Assembly (NCBI GenBank): GCA_049609325.1
Contig: JBMYYK010000004.1
Coordinates: 30,503-94,502 of the forward strand
Direction of reading: 5' to 3'
From: GCA-2733415 sp049609325
GTDB taxonomy: Bacteria > Bacteroidota > Bacteroidia > Flavobacteriales > Flavobacteriaceae
Length of the DNA: 64,000 bases
Below are positions 53,665-61,950 of the stretch, one piece after another. Below the pieces are notes generated by a model. The model was not told where the DNA came from, did no database searches, and was given only the letters and a program-made list of their open reading frames with translations. Position numbers and translations under genes: made by a program. Position 1 is the stretch's first letter. The number at the start of each line of letters is the position of its first letter.

Positions 53665-55035
53665 GTGAATTTATCTGTATACACAAAAGAGTTTAGATAT
53701 AACTTAAAATTAGCTTACCCTGTAATATTGGGTATGGTTGGGCATACTTTAGTAGGTCTAATTGACGATATTATGGTGGGTAAAATAGGTACTACAGAAT
53801 TAGCTGCCGTGTCTTTGGGGAATAGTTTTTTATTCATAGCCATGTCATTAGGTATTGGCTTTTCTACAGCCATAACACCTTTAGTTGCAGAGGCTGATGG
53901 CGAAGGTAATGCAGTAAAAGGTAAGGCAGCGTTTAAACATGGTTTACTATTATGCACTTTACTCGGTATAGGGTTATTTGGCTTAATGCTATTGCTTAAA
54001 CCGTTAATGTATCATATGCAACAGCCAGAAGCGGTTGTTGAATTAGCGATGCCGTATTTAGAAATCGTAGCTTTTTCTTTAATACCCATGGTCATGTTTC
54101 AGGCCTTCAAGCAGTTTTCTGATGGATTGTCACAAACTAAGTATGCCATGTGGGCCACATTAGTTGCTAATGTCATCAATGTGATTTTAAATTATGTGTT
54201 GATATATGGTAAACTAGGTTGTCCGAAATTAGGTATAATAGGTGCAGCAATCGGTACGTTAATTTCACGAATTGTAATGCTGGTATTTATTTGGCAACTG
54301 TTAAAATCTAAAAAGAAGTTTGAACGGTATGTCACTCGTTTAAATTTTAGAGTCATACAAACATCTGTCATTAAAAAAATTGTATCCTTAGGTGTGCCCT
54401 CTGCTATGCAAATGTTTTTTGAAGTGGCTATATTCACGGCAGGAATATGGTTGTCTGGCGTATTAGGAAGTAATGCACAAGCGGCAAATCAAATAGCCTT
54501 AAAATTATCCTCCTTAACTTTTATGGTTGGTATGGGGTTAAGTGTTGCTGCTATGATTAGAGTAGGTAATCAAAAAGGATTGCAAGACTATAAAGAACTG
54601 CGTCGCGTGGCCTTTTCTATATTTGTATTGACTATTTTAATAGAAATTATTTTCGCCGCTATATTTGTAGCTTGTCATAATATTTTCCCTGATTTGTTTG
54701 TAAACTATAACAACTTAACAGATTTGAGTAATACGATGGAAGTGGTTAAAATAGCATCTACATTATTGCTAATTGCTGCAGTATTCCAAATTTCAGATGG
54801 TATACAAGTTGTGGTTTTAGGCGCATTACGAGGAATGCAAGATGTGAAAATACCAACGCTATTAATATTTATGTCTTATTGGGTTGTGGGATTTCCAATA
54901 AGCTATTATTTAGGATTACATACCAGTTATAAAAGCTCAGGAGTGTGGTTAGGACTGCTAGCCGGATTATCTGTAGCCGCATTATTTTTATTTTTAAGAT
55001 TTAACTATATTACTAAAAAATTAATCAAAGCATAA
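53665..55035 (+). CDS. MATE family efflux transporter
   Basis: A 456-residue multidrug/toxin exporter with 12 membrane helices, driven by sodium or protons. Sequence signs are KLAYPVILGMVGHTLVGLIDDIMVGKIGTTELAAVSLGNS near the N-terminus and the second-half repeat FFEVAIFTAGIWLSGVLGSNAQAANQIAL. Start is ambiguous: GTG at 53665 (NLSVYTKEF follows), or TTG at 53659. It is followed by a small gene after 4 bases. Confidence 0.93.
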   Translation: MNLSVYTKEFRYNLKLAYPVILGMVGHTLVGLIDDIMVGKIGTTELAAVSLGNSFLFIAMSLGIGFSTAITPLVAEADGEGNAVKGKAAFKHGLLLCTLLGIGLFGLMLLLKPLMYHMQQPEAVVELAMPYLEIVAFSLIPMVMFQAFKQFSDGLSQTKYAMWATLVANVINVILNYVLIYGKLGCPKLGIIGAAIGTLISRIVMLVFIWQLLKSKKKFERYVTRLNFRVIQTSVIKKIVSLGVPSAMQMFFEVAIFTAGIWLSGVLGSNAQAANQIALKLSSLTFMVGMGLSVAAMIRVGNQKGLQDYKELRRVAFSIFVLTILIEIIFAAIFVACHNIFPDLFVNYNNLTDLSNTMEVVKIASTLLLIAAVFQISDGIQVVVLGALRGMQDVKIPTLLIFMSYWVVGFPISYYLGLHTSYKSSGVWLGLLAGLSVAALFLFLRFNYITKKLIKA

Positions 55036-55039
55036 ACAC

Positions 55040-55267
55040 ATGGAGTTACCAAAGTTTTTATTAGGTGATAATACAGATTGCCCTGATGATATTTTTATCA
55101 TTCATACGGCTTTTCCTCGTTTCATTATCAATTTAGTAAATGATGACATTGAGTGGTTAGAAGATTTTCATAAAGATGACGAAGAAGAACTATTGTCTGA
55201 GGCAGAAATATGCATTCAAGAAGCTTCAGAATTTTATGATAGAGAAATAGCATTATACCAAGAGTAA
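55040..55267 (+). CDS. Small acidic protein
   Basis: A 75-residue, highly acidic protein with DDIEWLEDFHKDDEEELLSEAEICIQEA. It has no signal or membrane helix. It sits 4 bases after the MATE gene and its TAA overlaps the PAP2 ATG (TAATG), which shows it is translated. I do not recognise the family; conserved flavobacterial proteins of this kind are unannotated. Confidence 0.65.
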   Translation: MELPKFLLGDNTDCPDDIFIIHTAFPRFIINLVNDDIEWLEDFHKDDEEELLSEAEICIQEASEFYDREIALYQE

Positions 55268-55845
55268 TGGAGCAATTAATACAGTTTGATAAAGACCTGT
55301 TTTTGTTTCTTAACGGTTTAGGAACACCATTATTTGATTGGTTTTGGCTATTTATTACTGGTAAGTGGAATGCCATACCAATGTATGCTGTACTGCTTTT
55401 TTTATTGTATAAAAAATTCGGGATTCAACGCACAATCTTAATTGTTACGTTGGTTGCTGTAATGATTGCGTGTACAGATCAGTTAGCTAACTTATTTAAA
55501 AAAGTATTGTTTTTAAGACCTAGACCATGTCATGACGACACCGTATCTGAGCTCATGCGTTTAGTGAAATCAAGATGTGGTGGTAAGTACGGTTATTTTT
55601 CTGCCCATGCCGCAAGTTCGATGGCTCTAGCAGTATTTTTAGGAAGTATATTGAAATCAAAAATTAAGTACCTCTTTACCTTTTTACTAATTTGGGCATT
55701 GTGTGTTGGGTATAGTCGTATCTATATTGGAGTACATTACCCAGGCGATGTGGTAACAGGTGTGTTTTTTGGGGTTATAATTGCTAAAATCACATTAGTA
55801 TTAGAGCAAAAAATACGAATTAAATTTCTTGAAAAACCTGATTAA
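55267..55845 (+). CDS. PAP2 family membrane phosphatase
   Basis: A 192-residue membrane phosphatase of the phosphatidic-acid/undecaprenyl-pyrophosphate class. The three motifs are visible: KVLFLRPRP (KxxxxxxRP), FSAHAASSMA (PSGH variant) and SRIYIGVHYPGDV (SRxxxxxHxxxD). Five or so membrane helices. It dephosphorylates a lipid phosphate; which one is not determinable. Its end overlaps by 4 bases with the opposite TerB-like gene. Confidence 0.92.
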   Translation: MEQLIQFDKDLFLFLNGLGTPLFDWFWLFITGKWNAIPMYAVLLFLLYKKFGIQRTILIVTLVAVMIACTDQLANLFKKVLFLRPRPCHDDTVSELMRLVKSRCGGKYGYFSAHAASSMALAVFLGSILKSKIKYLFTFLLIWALCVGYSRIYIGVHYPGDVVTGVFFGVIIAKITLVLEQKIRIKFLEKPD

Positions 55846-56240
55846 TTGTAATAGGTTTTAAAGATGTTGAGGAGCACTTCTGACGGAATATTATTATTGT
55901 CATACTGCTTCATGACCTCTAGGGTTTTATCTACCGCTAAAATATTTAAGCCCATTTTTATCCCCAATTGATGAATTCGTTCCAATTCTTCGGCTGTAAT
56001 TTTCTGATCGATATTCATGAGTAAAAGCAACCTGTGAAACTGTACAATGCGTTGACTTTCATGTTTGATGTTTACAAATGGGTGTGGTGTGTTTAATAAT
56101 GTATTGAATGTATTGCTATCTACACCTATTTGTTGGGCAATAGCTAATAAAAAGTTGTATTCAGAAGTATTCATATCTGAGCCCGCTCTGGCAAAAGCTA
56201 TAAGTTAACTTAAAGCGCTAAGTTTTTCTTCGTGACTCAT
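55842..56240 (-). pseudogene. TerB-like helical protein gene, interrupted by a stop codon
   Basis: A frame of 132 codons begins with ATG at 56240 (MSHEEKLSALS) but hits TAA at 56207-56205 (codon 12), then continues in frame (LIAFARAGSDMNTSEYNFLLAIAQQ...). The continuation is typical of a TerB-like all-helical acidic protein (L-I-x-F-A-R-A-x, EYNFLLAIAQQIGV, IVQFHRLLLLMN), so the upstream half belongs to the gene. An internal ATG at 56174 would give 110 residues. It may be a pseudogene, or translation may restart. Convergent with PAP2, sharing TTAA. Confidence 0.7.
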
Positions 56241-56278
56241 ATTGTATTTTCATATCTAAGTTTTGCTAATATAACAAA

Positions 56279-56309
56279 AAAAAGCTCAAACCTAGGTTTG
56301 AGCTTTTGG
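56279..56309 (-). terminator. Terminator after sucC
   Basis: Perfect palindromic stem AAAAGCTCAAACC/GGTTTGAGCTTTT. On the minus strand it is followed by a T run. Confidence 0.85.
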
Positions 56310-56332
56310 ACTATTAGTTGAAAACTAATGTG

Positions 56333-57526
56333 TTATGCTAATACAGCTTTTACTTTATCTGCAGCTTCTTTAAAAGCTGTAGCAGAGTGAACGTCTAAAC
56401 CTGAATCATCAATTAATTTTTTAGCAATGTCAGCGTTTGTTCCTTGTAAACGCACAATTAAAGGCACATTCATAGCGTCTCCCATGTTTTTAAATGCAGC
56501 AATAATTCCTTCTGCAACACGGTCACAACGTACAATACCTCCAAAAATGTTAACTAAAATAGCTTTTACATTAGGGTCTTTTAAGATGATTCTAAACGCT
56601 TCTTCTACACGTTTAGCATCAGCTGTACCACCAACATCTAAGAAGTTTGCTGGTTCACCACCAGACATTTTAATTAAATCCATAGTAGCCATAGCTAATC
56701 CAGCTCCGTTTACCATACATCCAACGTTACCATCTAAGTCAACATAATTTAAACCTAAAGCACCTGCTTCAACTTCAATTTCGTTTTCTTCTCTTAAATC
56801 ACGCATTTCTGCATAATTTTTACGTCTGTATAAGGCGTTATCGTCAATAGTTACTTTTGCATCAACTGCCATAATTAAATCGTCAGACGTTTTAAGTACT
56901 GGGTTAATTTCAAACATAGCAGAGTCAGACTCTACATACGCTTTGTATAATGCAGCTATAAACTTGGTCATTTCCTTAAAGGCTTTACCAGATAAGCCTA
57001 AGTTAAAAGCAATTTTACGTGCTTGAAATGGTAATAATCCTGTAGCAGGGTCTATTTCTTCAGTAAAAATTAAGTGTGGTGTTTTTTCTGCAACATCTTC
57101 AATATCCATACCACCTTCTGTAGAGTACATTACCATGTTTTTACCGGTAGCTCTGTTTAATAATACAGATACATAAAACTCACTTGTTTCACTGTCTCCT
57201 GGGTAGTACACATCTTCTGCAACTAATACTTGGTGTACACGTTTACCTTCAGCAGAAGTTTGTGGCGTTACTAAATCCATTCCTATAATTTGCCCAGCAA
57301 TGTCTTTTACCTCATCTAAGTTTTTAGCCAACTTAACTCCACCACCTTTACCACGACCACCAGCGTGAACTTGTGCTTTAATGACGTGCCAACCTGTACC
57401 GGTTTCTTCAGTTAATTGTTTTGCTGCAGTTACAGCCTCATCAGCAGTTTGTGCTACAATTCCTCTTTGTATTCTAACACCAAAACTGCTTAATATTTCT
57501 TTACCTTGATATTCGTGTAAATTCAT
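56333..57526 (-). CDS. sucC: Succinyl-CoA ligase beta subunit
   Basis: TCA-cycle enzyme that makes ATP or GTP from succinyl-CoA. The 397 residues contain the N-terminal ATP-grasp MNLHEYQGKEIL, HAGGRGKGGGVKLAK, and the C-terminal CoA-ligase domain with FLDVGGTADAKRVEEAF and ILVNIFGGIVRCDRVA. The alpha subunit sucD is not in the window. A -7-like box (CAAATGTA read on the minus strand) is at 57556-57563 without a -33. Monocistronic here. Confidence 0.96.
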   Translation of the reverse strand: MNLHEYQGKEILSSFGVRIQRGIVAQTADEAVTAAKQLTEETGTGWHVIKAQVHAGGRGKGGGVKLAKNLDEVKDIAGQIIGMDLVTPQTSAEGKRVHQVLVAEDVYYPGDSETSEFYVSVLLNRATGKNMVMYSTEGGMDIEDVAEKTPHLIFTEEIDPATGLLPFQARKIAFNLGLSGKAFKEMTKFIAALYKAYVESDSAMFEINPVLKTSDDLIMAVDAKVTIDDNALYRRKNYAEMRDLREENEIEVEAGALGLNYVDLDGNVGCMVNGAGLAMATMDLIKMSGGEPANFLDVGGTADAKRVEEAFRIILKDPNVKAILVNIFGGIVRCDRVAEGIIAAFKNMGDAMNVPLIVRLQGTNADIAKKLIDDSGLDVHSATAFKEAADKVKAVLA

Positions 57527-57679
57527 AATGTACTTGTTATCTTTTTAAAGCTTAGCAAATGTAAAAATATCAGCGCAATAATCAGAATTATTAGCTACTT
57601 ATTTTTAGAAGTTATCATTCGTTTTTTTATGAGATGAATTGAATACTTTTTGATGTGTGTGTTATATAAAGTAGTGTTG

Positions 57680-59431
57680 TTATACTTTAATACCCATAAT
57701 TGGAGTTTTAAACGTGATTTCAGTACCAGAATTTGTGGATGATTGTATGTGAAATTCGCCACCCATATTTTCAATACGCGCTTTAATTTGACTCAAGCCA
57801 ATACCGGAATTCGGAGTAATTTTAGAAGCGTTAAACCCAACGCCATTATCTTTAACAACAACATCTAATGTGTTGTTATGTAATGTTAACTTTACAGAAG
57901 CTTCTGAGGCTTTACTATGTTTAATAATGTTATTCATACATTCTTCTATGATGTTATGAATTTTTATTTCAAAATTTTGCTCAAAACGCGGAATTTTATC
58001 TTCGCTTTCTAACTCAAATTCTAATGAGGAATTGCTGTACTTCTCACACAGGTCATACACCGCATGTTCTAAACCAAATTTTAAGAGTACGGCTGAAATT
58101 AATTTATGCGACAAATCACGCACTTTTCCTGAAGCTTCATCAATAATACGCTGAGATTTTTCCAATTCTTCAACAGATGATGTGCTTTTTTTCTTGGCTA
58201 CTTGTAAATGCATATTTGCTGAAGATAGTAAGGCACTAACACTATCGTGCAAAGTTTGTGCAATGTCTTTCCGTTCCTGCTCTCTACCGTCTAACGTAGC
58301 GTTTAACAGTTTGTTTTGGTTGCGCTCTTCAATATAACGTAAGGTTTTTTGTTGCTTCAATTCTTGCTCAACTAAAGTTAACGACAGGGTTTTGGCTTTG
58401 AGTTTGCTATTACGGTATAATACCGTACCTACTAAAATGATAATTAATGACACCATGCCTGTACCTGCTAAGGCGTATTGAGTGCGTTGTTTAGCTTCAC
58501 GTTGTTTTTTGGTTTTTATAGCTTCTTCTGCTCTGGCTTTATCCGCATTGTGTACAGCTTCAATTCGTCTTATTTCAATAGCATTTTTTTTCTGGTTGAT
58601 TATTGGGGCTATTTCATACGCTTTTTCTAAATACTCATATGCTTTTTTTTGCTGGTTGGTTTTTTTGTATATATAGGAGAGATTACCTAGAGCAGATTGA
58701 TAGACCTCTAATGATATGATATTTGAAGTGTCTTTTATTCTACTTAAAAGGTTTTGGTGGGTCTCTTCTGCTAGCTTGTAGTCTTCTTGATAAATGTAAA
58801 TTAAACCTAAATTTAATAGGGCGCTATTTATCACATTCTTATTTAATATATCATTGTTTTTATAAATACTAATAGCTTTATTTATATGTTTTTTTGCTAG
58901 GTTTAGTTCATCTAAATCTGAGTATATAAAACTTAGGTTTGAATGTGCAGTACCAATATGGATAAATCCATCCTGTACATTTTTAAACTCATTAATGTTT
59001 TTTAAATAATAAAACCCAGCGCTATCTTTTAGTTGAGTAGCTTTTTTAGAGAAACGCTTATCGTATAGTATATTGAATTTGGAGTGAAAGATTTGCCCAA
59101 TGTACAAGTGATTTAACATCAAAGCTATTGAGTCCTGATTCTGTTGGTTAATACGATATGATTTTTTAAAATACTTTAAACTAGTGTCGAGCTCATTATT
59201 TTTCTTAAAAATAATACCAGCTAATTGTAGCCATTTTGCTTTTTGTTTGCTGTTGTTTGGTGTGTTTTCTATTTGTTGCAGACTTATTGTAAGTGCTTCT
59301 TCTGCTTGGTTATGTTCTATCAGTTCTTCGGTATGTATATAAAGAGAATCTTTACTACTAGTTTTTTGCCCATAGCAAAAAGTACAAAATATAGCACAAA
59401 GTAGTGTGTAGGTTTGTATGTTGGTTAGCAT
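57680..59431 (-). CDS. Sensor histidine kinase with TPR sensor region
   Basis: A 583-residue NarX/DesK-class kinase. A signal sequence (MLTNIQTYTLLCAIFCTFCYGQ) and about six TPR-like repeats make up the extracytoplasmic sensor (about 25-300). A membrane helix (about 318-340) and a short coiled coil follow. Then HisKA_3 with the phospho-accepting H in ERKDIAQTLHDSVSALLSS and a HATPase domain with NIIKHS, VKDNGVGFN and GIGLSQIKARIENMGG. Its partner is the response regulator at 60460-61101, with two small genes lying between. Signal unknown. Confidence 0.9.
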   Translation of the reverse strand: MLTNIQTYTLLCAIFCTFCYGQKTSSKDSLYIHTEELIEHNQAEEALTISLQQIENTPNNSKQKAKWLQLAGIIFKKNNELDTSLKYFKKSYRINQQNQDSIALMLNHLYIGQIFHSKFNILYDKRFSKKATQLKDSAGFYYLKNINEFKNVQDGFIHIGTAHSNLSFIYSDLDELNLAKKHINKAISIYKNNDILNKNVINSALLNLGLIYIYQEDYKLAEETHQNLLSRIKDTSNIISLEVYQSALGNLSYIYKKTNQQKKAYEYLEKAYEIAPIINQKKNAIEIRRIEAVHNADKARAEEAIKTKKQREAKQRTQYALAGTGMVSLIIILVGTVLYRNSKLKAKTLSLTLVEQELKQQKTLRYIEERNQNKLLNATLDGREQERKDIAQTLHDSVSALLSSANMHLQVAKKKSTSSVEELEKSQRIIDEASGKVRDLSHKLISAVLLKFGLEHAVYDLCEKYSNSSLEFELESEDKIPRFEQNFEIKIHNIIEECMNNIIKHSKASEASVKLTLHNNTLDVVVKDNGVGFNASKITPNSGIGLSQIKARIENMGGEFHIQSSTNSGTEITFKTPIMGIKV

Positions 59432-59499
59432 TACACTAAAGTAGGTAAAAATGTGCTATTGCCCAAATTAAGTGATAATGACGTGTGTTTGGGTAAAAA

Positions 59500-59530
59500 A
59501 AACTCCACTAACATATGTTAGCGGAGTAAT
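59500..59530 (-). terminator. Terminator between the lipoprotein and kinase genes
   Basis: Stem ACTCCaCTAACATATGTTAGcGGAGT (59502-59527); on the minus strand a T8 run follows. Confidence 0.8.
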
Positions 59531-59547
59531 TAAATCCATTTAGTTTA

Positions 59548-60103
59548 TTAAGGTTCTAAAATTCCGCTAGGTATTTTAATTTTTTTAGTAACGATATTTT
59601 TACTAGTTGTATCATTTTGATTAAAACCAAAATAAAAACCAACGGTTCTATTTAAATCGAAATAAAATTCGTTGGTTCCGCTTTCATCAGTGTTTACAGT
59701 AATGATAATATCATCAGTTAAGTCATTTCCTGACCCTACACTAGTAATACTTGCGGTGCAGTTTTTAATAGTAGTAAAACTTAAGCTATAGTTACCTTGT
59801 TTATTTTTAACAAATTCATAACCACTTAGTAATAAACCTAAATCTTTTGAAGTTTTGTTAGTGGTACTAAACGTATTGTCTTCTATTGTAATGCTAACAC
59901 GTTTACTAACATATTCTACTTTATTAGCATCATTAGGGATAAGAACCATTGGTTCACTATCAGTAGTTAAAAGAAAACTTCCATCAGCTGTTTTTTTAAC
60001 GGTAAAACTAACTTTTTCTGTTGGTTCAATAATTGTTGTGGAATCATCTTGGCAAGCTTGTAAAAAAAACTAAGCTTAAGCCACATAATAGTAACTTTTT
60101 CAT
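59548..60103 (-). pseudogene. Lipoprotein gene with a one-base frameshift in a T8 tract
   Basis: From ATG at 60103 the frame reads MKKLLLCGLSLVFF and hits TGA soon after, because the minus strand has eight T (60069-60062). With seven T it would read on as a lipoprotein signal MKKLLLCGLSLVFLQAC, with lipobox LQAC and a +2 Q, and continue in frame to 59548 (184 residues). The downstream part is beta-rich (VSFTVKKTADGSFLLTTDSE, NKQGNYSLSF, VTKKIKIPSGILEP). Either a pseudogene, a phase-variable gene, or a sequencing error in a homopolymer. Without the frameshift a 133-residue frame starts at 59949, which lacks a signal. Function unknown. Confidence 0.75.
60062..60069. repeat. Homopolymer A8/T8 tract
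   Basis: Eight A on the plus strand within the signal-peptide codons of the lipoprotein gene. Seven would restore the reading frame. Confidence 0.85.
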
Positions 60104-60172
60104 AAGGTATTGTTAATGATTAAGTTGTAAATATATAAAATTGCGTTAACAAAATTTAATGTTATTAAATTT

Positions 60173-60436
60173 TTACGGTTGCATACTTCCATTAGGGATT
60201 CGTATTCTCCTTGCTGTTGCATCCGGTTGGTCAAACACAAATTTAAATTGGTCATTTACACTAGTAAATGTACGTGAAAATGATGTGTTTCCTTTTTTAC
60301 TGGTGTTTATTGTAATTACATTGCTGCCGTCTCGTCCTGTAGTGTAAGTTACACTGGCTGGTGCTGTGGTGTTAAAATCTAGTGTGTAGCTTTTGTCTGC
60401 ATTGTACGTCATGCAATAGTCTTGTAGTAAGCTCAT
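60173..60436 (-). CDS. Small protein paralogous to the C-terminus of the adjacent lipoprotein
   Basis: An 87-residue protein without signal peptide, starting 23 bases after the response regulator stop. It aligns with the C-terminal part of the neighbouring lipoprotein from its start to its end: SLLQDYCMTYNADKSYTLDF against LLLSGYEFVKNKQGNYSLSF, and ATARRIRIPNGSMQP against VTKKIKIPSGILEP. It is therefore a truncated tandem paralogue that lacks the signal and N-terminal half. It may be a remnant or a real small protein. Function unknown. Confidence 0.6.
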   Translation of the reverse strand: MSLLQDYCMTYNADKSYTLDFNTTAPASVTYTTGRDGSNVITINTSKKGNTSFSRTFTSVNDQFKFVFDQPDATARRIRIPNGSMQP

Positions 60437-60459
60437 AATTGTTAGTTGAGTGTATGGTT

Positions 60460-61101
60460 TTAAACTAAGTCGTTTTTAATAGCATATTTTACTAAGCCAA
60501 TGGTGTTTTTAACGTTTAGTTTTTTCATGATGTTTTTTCTGTGGGTATCAATGGTATTTACACTTATGGTAAGTTGCTCGCTAATTTCTTTTGTGGTAAA
60601 CTCTTTCACCACTAATTGTAAAATTTCGAGCTCTCGTTTTGTGATATTGGTAACAGGAGTTTCTGTAGATTGGTCAGTGCTAGCAAAAGAATTTAGCATT
60701 TTGTCTTTTATCGAGTCGCAAAAATATTGTTTACCGTTGTACACCTCTCTAATGGCTTCGGCAATGTTTTCTCCAGCACATTTTTTTGACAAGTACCCGC
60801 TCACTCCTAAGTTAAGCACTTCTTTAATCAGTTTGATGTCATCATAACTAGAAAGGACAATTATTTTGCAAGACACACCTTTCTTTTTAAAGTCTTTTAA
60901 AATATCAATACCGTCAATATTTGGCATGTTGATGTCTAAAATAAGAATGTCGGCGTTGTTTTTTGTTAAGCGTTCATATACATTTTCGCCATTTAATGAA
61001 AAGCCAACAACTTCAAAATCTGCTTCAAGTTTTAATACTGCTAATAAACCGTCAATGACTATTTGGTGGTCATCTACTAAATGTATTTTAATTTTCCCCA
61101 T
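60460..61101 (-). CDS. NarL/LuxR-type response regulator
   Basis: A 213-residue transcription regulator. The receiver domain has the phospho-acceptor D in ADILILDINMPNIDG, and the C-terminal LuxR HTH has NITKRELEILQLVVKEFTTKEISEQLTISVNTIDTHRKNIMKKL. It should be phosphorylated by the kinase at 57680-59431. Start is ATG at 61101 (MGKIKIHLVDDHQ); an in-frame ATG at 61149 adds 16 hydrophobic residues that receivers lack. Confidence 0.92.
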   Translation of the reverse strand: MGKIKIHLVDDHQIVIDGLLAVLKLEADFEVVGFSLNGENVYERLTKNNADILILDINMPNIDGIDILKDFKKKGVSCKIIVLSSYDDIKLIKEVLNLGVSGYLSKKCAGENIAEAIREVYNGKQYFCDSIKDKMLNSFASTDQSTETPVTNITKRELEILQLVVKEFTTKEISEQLTISVNTIDTHRKNIMKKLNVKNTIGLVKYAIKNDLV

Positions 61102-61133
61102 AATTAAAAAAGTTTCAAAAAAGTAGTAGTATG

Positions 61134-61180
61134 TTGAAATACTAATCACTAAATATAGTGATTTTTTAAAGTATTTTCAA
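61134..61180. repeat. Nested inverted repeats upstream of the response regulator
   Basis: Inner AATCACTA/TAGTGATT (61144-61151 and 61156-61163, loop AATA) is enclosed by TTGAAATACT/AGTATTTTCAA (61134-61143 and 61170-61180, one extra base). They lie 33 bases upstream of the response-regulator ATG. Could be an operator or an mRNA leader structure for autoregulation. Confidence 0.5.
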
Positions 61181-61221
61181 AATCAATGTTAATTTGTTTC
61201 GGTTATAAATAATCTGTTAAA

Positions 61222-61257
61222 TAAAAAAACCTGAAGCAGAACTTCAGGTTTTTTTTA
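61222..61257 (-). terminator. Terminator after the DUF4293 gene
   Basis: Stem AAAAAAACCTGAAG/CTTCAGGTTTTTTTT, T-rich on both strands; serves the gene at 61286-61696. Confidence 0.85.
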
Positions 61258-61285
61258 CGCACTAAAAATAATACTAAGATAGTCT

Positions 61286-61696
61286 TTAGCGTAATCGGTC
61301 AACAGATTTTACAAGATCCTCGTCCTTCTTTATAGCCTTGTTCGCCAAAACTAATAATACGATAGAAATAATTGGAAGAGTCATCCCAACACCTTTCTCA
61401 GAAATTTCATATTCTCCAGATGTAGTAATTGAACAATACACAAACACTATTAGCAAAATTAAGTTTAATATGATGTTAAGTCGGTTTATAACAAATTGCG
61501 ACTTTCGGTTTTTAAACATAAATAAGCTAATGATACTTGTAACTGCAGATAATAAAAATGCAGCAAACACATATATGATGTCTTTAGCAAAGACTACAGT
61601 ACCATTTGTTGTTACCCATAAATTAAAAATAAATGGTAAGCCTCCTGTAACTACAGCAGCTAACAATAGGTATATAGACTGAATGCGTTGTATCAT
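61286..61696 (-). CDS. DUF4293 membrane protein
   Basis: A 136-residue protein with four membrane helices, starting MIQRIQSIYLLLAAVVTGGLPF, the conserved N-terminus of DUF4293. The family occurs in Bacteroidota and is often adjacent to rho. The order here is the same: it is divergent to rho. Function unknown. Confidence 0.9.
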   Translation of the reverse strand: MIQRIQSIYLLLAAVVTGGLPFIFNLWVTTNGTVVFAKDIIYVFAAFLLSAVTSIISLFMFKNRKSQFVINRLNIILNLILLIVFVYCSITTSGEYEISEKGVGMTLPIISIVLLVLANKAIKKDEDLVKSVDRLR

Positions 61697-61950
61697 AACA
61701 GCACAAAAATAGGAAAAGAAATGCTAGAAAACACTAACAAATATCAGAAATTACTAAGTGTTTGTTACTCAGTAGGTATGTGGTGATAAAAAGATTGTAA
61801 TAAGTTGGATGACATGTTTTTTTATGAATTATGTGTGTGTTACTAATAAAATATGTATACTTGCATTAGTAATTGTTGTATAAACAATTAATCTTCAAAA
61901 AACAACATTCCAATTCTGGAAAAGATACTCCAATATAATTTTCACATTAC
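61697..61950. other. Divergent region DUF4293/rho
   Basis: This 254-base gap contains no gene. A CAAAAATA box (61704-61711, minus-strand -7 form) lies next to the DUF4293 start. Before rho, TTACTAAT (61840-61847) and ATTAGTAA (61865-61872) are inverted copies that bracket a -7-like TATACTTG (61856-61863). This suggests a promoter-operator for rho, with a leader of about 80 bases. Confidence 0.45.
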
